Assembly (NCBI RefSeq): GCF_019100495.1
Contig: NZ_JAHRVA010000007.1
Coordinates: 134,223 to 198,222 of the forward strand
Direction of reading: 5' to 3'
Source of the DNA: Falsochrobactrum tianjinense
GTDB lineage: Bacteria; Pseudomonadota; Alphaproteobacteria; Rhizobiales; Rhizobiaceae
Length of the DNA stretch: 64,000 nt
The notes under the pieces were generated by a model, which saw nothing but the letters and a program-made list of their open reading frames with translations, was not told the DNA's origin and did not search any database. Below, in pieces: positions 57,711 to 64,000 of this stretch; position 1 is the first letter of the stretch; every line of letters begins with the position of its first letter. The translations under genes and the position numbers were made by a program.

Positions 57711-60055
57711 GCGACGAGCACGATGACAACATGACCGGCTCCCCCGAACAGCCCGTCACCGGCGAAATTGTCCACTTCAATCCCTGGCGCGACTTTAACG
57801 ATGCGCCGCGCCAGATCGACGTGTTCGGCGACGAGCCGGACCCCGACCAGATCATCCAGTTCATGGATGTGGTGTTCGGCTATTGCGAAGGTCTGATTCC
57901 GGTACGCAGCTTCATCGACAAGGGTCAGGGCTTTGACGGGCGCCCGCACAATATCTGGATTGAGGCCGACAATAATGTTGCCGACAAGATGGCAACATTT
58001 GCCAATTGGGCCGGCCGCGAGGGGGCCGCCGTCTATGTCATTCCCGGCACCGTTGCCGCAAAAGGCCAGGCCAAGGCTGCGGACATCCTGCAAATGCAGA
58101 CGGTGGTCGTCGATATAGACACCGGCGACATTGCCGCCAAGCGCGCCCATCTCGAGCGCCATCTCGGATCTCCCACCATGGTGGTGGAAAGCGGCGGGGC
58201 GACGCCGGAGGGCCAGCGCAAGGCCCATGTCTGGTGGAAGCTGAGCGAACCCGCTGAAGGTGACGACATCGCCCGTGTCTGCCGTCTGCGCGGCGACATT
58301 GCCGCCAGGGTCGGCGGCGACATACATTTTCGCTCAGCGCATCAGCCGATCCGGGTGGCAGGCTCTGTCTATTACAAGAACAGCCTCAAGACGCAGGTGC
58401 GTATTGTCGAGCTGAATGCCGACCTCGAGCGCGATCTTGAGGAATTCATCGAGGCCGTCACCGACATGCCGCCCGCGCCGGGCATTTCGCTCCAGCCCGA
58501 CTTCTCGACGCCCGACAAGCCCGCTGTCGCCGATGTGCTGGTGACGCCGGTGCGCGAGGGCGCCCAGGATGACTGGTCACGCTTCGAGGGTGCTTCGGCG
58601 GCGATCGGCCATTACATCCGCATGGTGCATGATGGCCGGCTGTCGAAGGACGAAGGCTGGCAGGCGATCTGCGAATACAACGCTGCCATGCTGCGCCCCC
58701 AGTGGCCGGTCGAGCGGTTGAAGCGCGAATCCGAGCGGCTCTGGGCCATCCATGTCGAGAAATACGGGCCTCCGCTCATTCGCCTCGACAGTGCAGCACC
58801 TGTACCCAATGAGCTGCCCAGTTTCACGCTTAGAGCGCTGCTCGACGACACCAGTCCGATGCCGGCTGACATCATCGCACCGCGCGTGCTGACACCTGGC
58901 GGGCTCATGGTGCTGGGGGGCGCGCCAAAGGTCGGCAAGAGCGACTTGCTGATCAGTCTGCTCGCCCATATGGCGGCAGGCGTGCCATTCCTTGGGTTCA
59001 CGCCGCCAAGGTCGCTGCGCATCTTCTATCTACAGGCCGAGATCCAGTATCACTATCTGCGCGAGCGCATGCAGCAGATCGCTCTCCCGCCCGAAGTCAT
59101 CATGGCGGCACGTGACAATCTCGTTGCCACGCCAAAGCTGCAGATGCTACTCGATGCCGAGGGCAGCGTGCGCGTCGCCACCGCGATCCGGCGCGCCTTT
59201 CCGGTCGATCCGGTCGACATCATCTGTATCGATCCGATCCGCAACCTTTTCGACGGCGGGCCGGATGGTGGCGGCGAGAACGACAATGACGCGATGATGT
59301 TCTTTCTCATGGAGCGCGTCGAGGTCCTGCGTGATCACATAGATGCCGATTGCGGCGTTGTCCTGATCCACCACACTAGGAAGCTTTCCAAGCAACAGGT
59401 GAAAGACGATCCCTTTCTTGCACTCTCCGGTGCCAGCGCTCTGCGCGGTTTTTACACCACCGGCCTCATCCTGCACCGGCCAGACGAGGATGTCTCCCAG
59501 CGTCGTCTGGAGATCGAACTGCGCAACGGTCCAGCGTTGTCGGCAAAACTCATCGACAAGGTCAATGGCCAGTGGGTTGAAATCAACCCGATGAACGAGC
59601 GGCTGGTGCGTGCCGAGGTCGGTGCAAAACATGATGCTGAGCGCATGCGCAAAGGCGATGTGATCGTAAGCCTGCTCTACGACGAAGCTCTTCGTGGCAA
59701 GGTCTACACGATGACCCAGTTCGCCGAAGCTTTCGAGAACACGGGAGGTCTCGGCGGACAGACAGTCATACGTGATCGTTTGAACGTGTTGACGACCAAA
59801 GGAGCGATCAAGTTTGTCCGCGGCGCTGCTGCCACCCGTATTGGGCTTGCCGCCGAGCGGAGCAAATATGGCTATCTGTGCGTCGAGGGCATGGCGTTTG
59901 CCACCGGCGGTGACGTCGTTGATCCTGAAACCGGAGAGGTCGCACCGGAACTTATTCCGGTTCTGCCCAGCCATTATAAATGCCCACAGACCGGTGCCGT
60001 CCTGCCCGTCGAGAACCCTGCCGTCTGGGTTTATCAGGGAGAGGATTTGGCATGA
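57707..60055 (+). CDS. Primase-helicase (prim-pol-like and RepA/AAA_25 domains)
   Basis: A 782-residue replication protein. The N-terminal part (about 80-250) looks like a RepB/prim-pol-type primase: VVVDIDTGD holds a DxD pair and KAHVWWKL a histidine. The central part (about 390-610) is a RecA-fold helicase with Walker A GGAPKVGKSDLL near residue 408, IDPIRNLFDGG and the HHTRKL motif of RepA/AAA_25 proteins. The C-terminal 130 residues look like a helix-turn-helix region. The start at MSDEHDDNM overlaps the nuclease stop. It lies directly before the repeat-rich segment, as expected for an origin-binding replicative protein. Confidence 0.88.
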   Translation: MSDEHDDNMTGSPEQPVTGEIVHFNPWRDFNDAPRQIDVFGDEPDPDQIIQFMDVVFGYCEGLIPVRSFIDKGQGFDGRPHNIWIEADNNVADKMATFANWAGREGAAVYVIPGTVAAKGQAKAADILQMQTVVVDIDTGDIAAKRAHLERHLGSPTMVVESGGATPEGQRKAHVWWKLSEPAEGDDIARVCRLRGDIAARVGGDIHFRSAHQPIRVAGSVYYKNSLKTQVRIVELNADLERDLEEFIEAVTDMPPAPGISLQPDFSTPDKPAVADVLVTPVREGAQDDWSRFEGASAAIGHYIRMVHDGRLSKDEGWQAICEYNAAMLRPQWPVERLKRESERLWAIHVEKYGPPLIRLDSAAPVPNELPSFTLRALLDDTSPMPADIIAPRVLTPGGLMVLGGAPKVGKSDLLISLLAHMAAGVPFLGFTPPRSLRIFYLQAEIQYHYLRERMQQIALPPEVIMAARDNLVATPKLQMLLDAEGSVRVATAIRRAFPVDPVDIICIDPIRNLFDGGPDGGGENDNDAMMFFLMERVEVLRDHIDADCGVVLIHHTRKLSKQQVKDDPFLALSGASALRGFYTTGLILHRPDEDVSQRRLEIELRNGPALSAKLIDKVNGQWVEINPMNERLVRAEVGAKHDAERMRKGDVIVSLLYDEALRGKVYTMTQFAEAFENTGGLGGQTVIRDRLNVLTTKGAIKFVRGAAATRIGLAAERSKYGYLCVEGMAFATGGDVVDPETGEVAPELIPVLPSHYKCPQTGAVLPVENPAVWVYQGEDLA

Positions 60056-60069
60056 CCTACACGCTCTCC

Positions 60070-60371
60070 TGCTTGCAAAATCTGGTCGGCAATTTCCGAA
60101 ATCTGCACCAGATTTTGCAAAATCTGCTCTCCCCGCGAAATCTGGAATCTGGTTTTCTCGATTTAAAATCAATGACTTGGAAAGTTATTTCCAGATTTCG
60201 GACACAGCTTTCCGAAATCTGCTCCACAATCTGGAATTATTCAATGCAATCAATGACTTCTAAGCAGATTCCAGATTTCGGAAAAGCACCCCTAAAGGGG
60301 TGGGTGGACTCCCCCGCAAGGCGGGATGTCCACCACCCACCCCTGGGCAAATTTCTCGGGCTCAAATCTGG
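60070..60371. repeat. AATCTG/CAGATT repeat array, candidate phage replication origin
   Basis: The hexamer AATCTG or its complement occurs about eleven times: near 60079, 60100, 60109, 60121, 60139, 60146, 60192, 60216, 60228, 60265 and 60272, with one more at 60365. The longest shared form is CCGAAATCTGGAA. Positions 60109-60126 form a perfect 18-base palindrome CAGATTTTGCAAAATCTG. An array of short repeats in both orientations beside a replicative helicase gene resembles iterons. Confidence 0.65.
60296..60344. repeat. Long nested hairpin next to the repeat array
   Basis: AGGGGTGGGTGGAC (60296-60309) pairs with GTCCACC-ACC-CACCCCT (60328-60344) apart from a three-base bulge, and an inner GC-rich stem CCGC / GCGG closes the loop. 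The size and GC content suggest a cruciform or a strong RNA hairpin; no T-run follows, so it is not a standard terminator. Confidence 0.75.
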
Positions 60372-60466
60372 GTTCGAGACACCATCCGACGGCAGCGATC
60401 TTCTGCCCGCGCGGCACCAGGCCGCCGTCATCCACCAGAAAAGTCACCCCAAGAAGGAGGCTGATC

Positions 60467-61003
60467 ATGGCTGATCCGATTCAGCGCATGGCGGACAACG
60501 GGACAATCCCTGCGCTGCCGCTCGACACGCCCGGTAACCGCTGCATCCTCGCCCTCGACCTCGGCACCACCACCGGGTGGGCATTGCGTAGCGCAGACGG
60601 ACTGATCACCAGCGGCGCGCTGTCGCTTCGTCCAGGTCGCTTTGACGGTGGTGGCATGCGCTATCTGCGCTTCGCCAACTGGCTGGCCGAGATCGATCGG
60701 CTGTCCGGTCCCATGGCCGCGATCTATTTCGAGGAAGTCCGTCGTCACCTCGGCACCGATGCGGCTCACCTCTACGGTGGCTTTCTCGCCACAGTGACAT
60801 CCTGGTGCGAACGGAAGGGTGTCGCCTATCAGGGCGTGCCGGTCGGAACCATCAAACGCCATGCCACCGGCAAGGGCAACGCCGGCAAGGAGGCCGTGCT
60901 TGCCGCCGTTCGTGCACGCGGCTTCAGTCCTGCTGACGACAATGAGGCCGATGCAATCGCGCTGTTGCTTTGGGCGACGGAAACCGCAGGAGGTGTGCGA
61001 TGA
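60467..61003 (+). CDS. RuvC-like Holliday-junction nuclease
   Basis: A 178-residue RNase H-fold nuclease. The acidic residues expected for RuvC are present: Asp in ILALDLGTTTGWA, Glu in IYFEEVRR, and Asp in DDNEADAIAL. In phages such enzymes resolve branched DNA before packaging. AAGGAGG lies six bases before the ATG at MADPIQRMA. Its stop overlaps the next start in ATGA. Confidence 0.9.
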   Translation: MADPIQRMADNGTIPALPLDTPGNRCILALDLGTTTGWALRSADGLITSGALSLRPGRFDGGGMRYLRFANWLAEIDRLSGPMAAIYFEEVRRHLGTDAAHLYGGFLATVTSWCERKGVAYQGVPVGTIKRHATGKGNAGKEAVLAAVRARGFSPADDNEADAIALLLWATETAGGVR

Positions 61004-61428
61004 CCGGTTGGACGCCGAGCATGGTGGAGGAGCGCCTCGCAGAAGCCGCAGCAGTGCTGAAATGTCTGCCCGAACCGCGGCGGCAAGGATACTTCAACAC
61101 GTGGCCAGCCTATTTCTACGAGTTCGCCGATCTCGTTGGTCAGGTACCGGCACCAATACGACTTGCGCCGTCGCCTGCTGCCATCGGCCGGATGGAGCAA
61201 ACACTCACCTGGACCATGGGTCTCGAACCGATCGATGGCAAGATCGTCTGGATGAAAGCCTATGGCTGGCGCTGGAAGATCATCTGCCGCAACGTTGGTC
61301 TCCAGCGTTCTGCCGCCAATGAGCACTGGCTTTACGGACTGTGCCTCATCACTCTGAAACTCAATCAGCAGCGGTTCAATCGCAATCTGTCGAGACGCAA
61401 GGTGATCAAGCTGGTTTGTGCGTCGTAA
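61000..61428 (+). CDS. DUF6362-like phage protein
   Basis: A 142-residue protein with MVEERLAEAAAVLKCLPEPRRQGYFNTWPAYFYEF and a C-terminal basic helix-turn-helix-like stretch (WRWKIICRNVGLQRSAANEHW). Similar proteins in rhizobial phages are grouped as DUF6362; function unknown. The assignment is from memory. It is coupled to the RuvC-like gene. Confidence 0.7.
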   Translation: MTGWTPSMVEERLAEAAAVLKCLPEPRRQGYFNTWPAYFYEFADLVGQVPAPIRLAPSPAAIGRMEQTLTWTMGLEPIDGKIVWMKAYGWRWKIICRNVGLQRSAANEHWLYGLCLITLKLNQQRFNRNLSRRKVIKLVCAS

Positions 61429-61590
61429 CTGTGAGCAGTCGATAGAACTCTGTTCGGCGGACAGTTTACGAACGGACAAAAACGGCTTCTATGGGGTATA
61501 TTCTGACTAAGCTCGCGAGAGTAGCGTCCGCTGGAGATGATCGTCGCGGGCGTTGTTGTTTCACCGCCCTTAGCATCATTGAGGTTAGCT

Positions 61591-61935
61591 TTGCCTGTTC
61601 GTCCGCCAGTCCATCGCCCCGTGGGGTGGCGCGAGAAGAGTGAACGCGACCGGGACTATGATCGCAAGCGCGATCCGGTTGCACGTAGGCTTTATCGCTC
61701 GCGCCGCTGGCAGGCCGAACGCCTGGCTTTTCTGCGCGAGCAGCCACTCTGTGTCGACTGCGAAGCTCATGGCCTGATCCGCCCGGCGAACATCGTCGAT
61801 CATATCGATCCGCATCGAGGTGATGAGACGGTGTTCTGGGACAGGGACCGATGGCAGGCGCTCTGCGCCTCTTGTCACAGCAGGAAGACAGCGACGAGCG
61901 ACGGCGGCTTCGGAAATCCTCGGCGCTCAGCGTGA
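61591..61935 (+). CDS. HNH endonuclease
   Basis: A 114-residue protein with a basic N-terminus and a C-terminal HNH domain: CVDC, then VDHIDPHRGDE and LCASCHSRKT, which give the zinc cysteines and the catalytic histidine. Small HNH proteins placed next to terminase genes often assist packaging. The start is taken as a TTG with GAGG six bases upstream; a longer frame begins at 61537. The 162-base gap before it holds no other gene. Confidence 0.85.
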   Translation: MPVRPPVHRPVGWREKSERDRDYDRKRDPVARRLYRSRRWQAERLAFLREQPLCVDCEAHGLIRPANIVDHIDPHRGDETVFWDRDRWQALCASCHSRKTATSDGGFGNPRRSA

Positions 61936-62074
61936 GGCTTTCATGCCCCCGGGGGGCCTTGAAAGTTGCAAAGGCTCCGATCGGAGACCAGGGCGCGCCA
62001 AAAACACATCCGTGGCCAAAATGGAGCATGGGGGGTGCGCCCCAAAATGAACGATCCAGAAGAAGGACAATTTC

Positions 62075-63454
62075 GTGTCAGCTACCGATCAGGAACCTGC
62101 TGTTCTCGGCGCTATCGATCGCCAGCTTGCGGTGGAATACCGCCGCCTGGATGAACTGGTGCCCTATGCCCGCACGCATTCCGAAGCGCAGGTCGCCGAG
62201 ATTGCCGGCTCGATCCGCGAATTCGGCTTTACCAACCCGGTGTTGATTGCCGAGGATGGCACCTTGATTGCCGGCCATGGTCGCGTGCTTGCGGCACGCA
62301 AACTCGGCATGGAGACATTACCTGCCATCGTCCTATCGGGCCTTTCGGAAACGCAGCGTCGGGCACTGGTGCTTGCTGACAACCGCATCGCCATGAATGC
62401 CGGATGGGATGAAGAATTGCTCGGTCTCGAACTCTCTGATCTGCAGGAGGCAGGCTTTGACCTTGGCCTCACCGGCTTTGACGATGATGAATTGCAGGAC
62501 CTGCTTTATGGCAATCGTGATGAGCAGGACGGCCTGACCGAGGATGACGCCATTCCGGAAGTCCCGGTAACGCCGGTGAGCCGGCGCGGCGATCTCTGGT
62601 TGCTTGGCAATCATCGCTTGCTGTGCGGTGACAGTACCGCTCCAGCAGATGTCACGCGCTTGATGAACGGCGAGCGGGCGGCGCTGTTTGCCACCGACCC
62701 ACCTTACCTGGTTGACTATGACGGCACCAATCATCCGACCAAGAAGAACGCGTCAAAGCGGGCGAAGAAGATCGCCAACAAGGATTGGTCTGAAGATTAT
62801 ATCGAACAGCCCCACTGGGATGACTCCAGCCAGGGGCCAGAGTTTTATGAAGCCTTCTGCCGGGTGGCGATCGATCATGCCATCGCCGAGGATGTCGCCT
62901 GGTATTGCTGGCACGCCTCGCGTCGTCAGCGCATGCTGGAAAATGTCTGGGACCAGTTCGATGTTCTGCATCATCAGCAGATCATCTGGGCGAAATCTCG
63001 CCCGGTGCTGACGCGCTCGGTGATGCTGTGGGCGCATGAGCCCTGCCTGTTTGGCTGGGTTCGCGGCAAGAAGCCAAGGATCAATCGCGAGGGGTTCGAA
63101 AGCTGGCCGACGACGGTCTGGAACATCCCGTCCTCGGAAATCGAGACCCGAGAGCATCCGACCTCGAAACCGGTGCGGGTGTTCACGCTGCCGATGCAAC
63201 TGCACACCCGTCCTGGCGATATCTGTTACGAGCCGTTTTCCGGCTCCGGATCGCAGCTGATTGCCGGCGAAAAGACCGGCCGCAAGGTTTATGGTCTCGA
63301 ACTGTCAGAAGCCTTTTGCGACGTGGTCATCCGACGCTGGCAGGCGTTTACCGGCAAGCAGGCGACGCTCGAGGGCGACGACCGCAGCTTTGACGCGATC
63401 GCCGCCGAGCGCGTGCCCGATACCGGAGATACGGCCAAGGATGCAGCGGCATGA
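62075..63454 (+). CDS. ParB-domain DNA methyltransferase fusion
   Basis: A 459-residue fusion. The N-terminal part (about 20-125) is a ParB/Srx-like domain (VAEIAGSIREFGFTNPVLI, AGHGRVLAARKLG). The rest is an amino-methyltransferase with catalytic DPPY (about residue 208) preceding the SAM-binding FSGSGSQLIAGEKTG (about residue 390), the order seen in beta-group enzymes, making N6-adenine or N4-cytosine methylation likely. No restriction gene adjoins it, so it probably protects phage DNA from host restriction. Translation starts at a GTG. Confidence 0.9.
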   Translation: MSATDQEPAVLGAIDRQLAVEYRRLDELVPYARTHSEAQVAEIAGSIREFGFTNPVLIAEDGTLIAGHGRVLAARKLGMETLPAIVLSGLSETQRRALVLADNRIAMNAGWDEELLGLELSDLQEAGFDLGLTGFDDDELQDLLYGNRDEQDGLTEDDAIPEVPVTPVSRRGDLWLLGNHRLLCGDSTAPADVTRLMNGERAALFATDPPYLVDYDGTNHPTKKNASKRAKKIANKDWSEDYIEQPHWDDSSQGPEFYEAFCRVAIDHAIAEDVAWYCWHASRRQRMLENVWDQFDVLHHQQIIWAKSRPVLTRSVMLWAHEPCLFGWVRGKKPRINREGFESWPTTVWNIPSSEIETREHPTSKPVRVFTLPMQLHTRPGDICYEPFSGSGSQLIAGEKTGRKVYGLELSEAFCDVVIRRWQAFTGKQATLEGDDRSFDAIAAERVPDTGDTAKDAAA

Positions 63455-63681
63455 AGCAGTCGCGCACCATGTCGCTGGTGGAAGCGCTCACCAATGTCGC
63501 CATCGGCTATGGCATCGCCGTCATCACCCAGATCGTGGTGTTCCCACTGTTCGGACTGACGACCACGCTTTCCGAAAACATGGCGATGGGCGCCATCTTC
63601 ACCGTGGTGTCGATCGCGCGGTCCTTCACCTTGCGCCGCCTTTTCGAAGCGGTACGCCTTCGCGGAGAAGGCTCTGGATAA
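63451..63681 (+). CDS. Small phage membrane protein, DUF7220-like
   Basis: A 76-residue protein with two hydrophobic segments (about 12-35 and 42-60). VEALTNVAIGYGIAVITQIVVFPLFG and NMAMGAIFTVVSIARSFTLRRLFE match a phage family I remember as DUF7220; function unknown. Its ATG overlaps the methyltransferase stop in ATGA. Confidence 0.72.
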   Translation: MKQSRTMSLVEALTNVAIGYGIAVITQIVVFPLFGLTTTLSENMAMGAIFTVVSIARSFTLRRLFEAVRLRGEGSG

Positions 63682-63697
63682 ACATGGGGGTTTCGAC

Positions 63698-64000
63698 ATG
63701 GCCGGCCGCAAGCCGCTGCCGACGCATCTGAAGCTGGTTAAGGGCACGGCTCGCCCGCACCGTATGAACAAGGCCGAGCCGAAACCGGTGGTGGCAGTTC
63801 CTTCGCCGCCGGATCATCTTGATGAGGAGGCAAGCGCCAAGTTTACCGAAATGGCCGAACTGCTCGCCCGTCATGGCGTCATGACCGAGCTCGATACCGG
63901 TGCGCTGGCCCGGTACGTCGTGATCTGGCGGCGCTGGCTGGAGGCGGAGCAGGAAGTCAAACGCCGCGGCCCGGTGGTGAAGACGGCGAACGACAACATC
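63698..64000 (+). CDS. Phage terminase small subunit, P27 family (partial)
   Basis: The first 101 codons are in the window. MAGRKPLPTHLKLVKGTARPHRMN is the characteristic start of P27-type small terminases, which recognise the phage DNA end and hand it to the large subunit for packaging. The gene runs off the right edge; the large terminase and portal genes should follow. Confidence 0.92.
   Translation, partial: MAGRKPLPTHLKLVKGTARPHRMNKAEPKPVVAVPSPPDHLDEEASAKFTEMAELLARHGVMTELDTGALARYVVIWRRWLEAEQEVKRRGPVVKTANDNI

Larger units (their letters stand above)
60056..60466. other. Intergenic segment between primase-helicase and RuvC genes
   Basis: About 410 bases. A plus-strand frame from 60052 to 60474 is open, but its product is made of degenerate repeats (QNL, RNL, QIL) dictated by the DNA array and has no family likeness, so it is probably not a gene. 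The segment holds the AATCTG array and a long hairpin. Confidence 0.6.
46897..64000. mobile_element. Prophage, left part (continues past the window)
   Basis: A run of phage-type genes: recombinase cassette, XRE/ImmA regulators, unknown pair, recombination and replication genes, RuvC and HNH nucleases, a ParB-methyltransferase, and a terminase small subunit at the edge. Most are joined by 1-4 base stop/start overlaps and run rightwards, except the minus-strand recombinase cassette. Structural genes are not in view, so completeness and the right attachment site cannot be judged. It is siphovirus-like in its P27 terminase gene, by inference. Confidence 0.9.

Noticed and set aside
60052-60474. 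Plus-strand frame of about 140 codons between the primase-helicase and RuvC genes
   Set aside because: The ATG overlap with the helicase stop is tempting, but the product is only degenerate repeats imposed by the AATCTG array and a hairpin; kept as non-coding unless relatives show amino-acid conservation.
60454-63454. Restriction-modification system formed by the RuvC-like, HNH and methyltransferase genes
   Set aside because: RuvC-like and HNH nucleases in this order beside a terminase gene fit DNA resolution and packaging better; no specificity or typical restriction subunit is present. The HNH-methylase link is kept only as an open question.

Overview
The window looks like chromosome I of a Brucella-type alphaproteobacterium (genus Brucella in the broad sense, including former Ochrobactrum). 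This is inferred from the protein sequences and from typical Rhizobiales gene neighbourhoods: htpX-rsmB-heparinase-like-purH, and rplU-rpmA-GNAT-obgE-proB-proA-nadD-rsfS-rlmH-envC-ctpA-rppH. No 16S rRNA gene is present, so the species is not settled. The classical Brucella species are not known to me to carry the prophage seen at the right, so an atypical Brucella or an Ochrobactrum-group strain is likely.

Positions 1-44,200 are ordinary core chromosome. From left to right they hold: the start of priA; transaldolase; lptE-leuS; a YggS-type PLP protein; usg; acs; a small SDH assembly factor; htpX-rsmB-heparinase-like protein-purH-glpK; an MFS permease and the very large NAD-glutamate dehydrogenase; a lemA/TPM-domain cluster; rpsP-chorismate mutase-ffh; a lytic transglycosylase; carbonic anhydrase; pdxY; mmsA with a divergent LysR regulator; small membrane proteins; rppH; and the cell-division, proline, NAD and ribosome cluster from ctpA to rplU. 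Many transcription units end in clear hairpin terminators, which are listed.

Positions 44,336-46,600 are a transition: a tRNA-Ser(CGA) gene, about 500 bases with no convincing gene, and a BCCT-type betaine/choline transporter.

From about 46,900 to the right edge the window holds the left part of a prophage. It starts with a serine-recombinase cassette on the minus strand (58-aa ORF, DUF2924 protein, recombinase, HTH protein), all joined by 4-base overlaps. Next come an XRE regulator with an ImmA/IrrE metallopeptidase, and a two-gene unit of unknown function (394 and 314 aa). A compact replication/recombination module follows: HTH protein, Sak4-like ATPase, SSB-like protein, SF2 helicase, PD-(D/E)XK nuclease, primase-helicase, a repeat-dense non-coding segment, RuvC-like nuclease, HNH nuclease, and a ParB-DNA methyltransferase fusion. 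The window ends inside a P27-family terminase small subunit, so structural genes should lie just beyond.

The two features most worth following are the unrecognised 394/314-aa gene pair (50,813-52,925) and the AATCTG repeat array plus long hairpin between the primase-helicase and RuvC genes (60,070-60,371), a good candidate for the phage replication origin. Gene calls rest on reading the sequence and remembered family features; no database search was possible.
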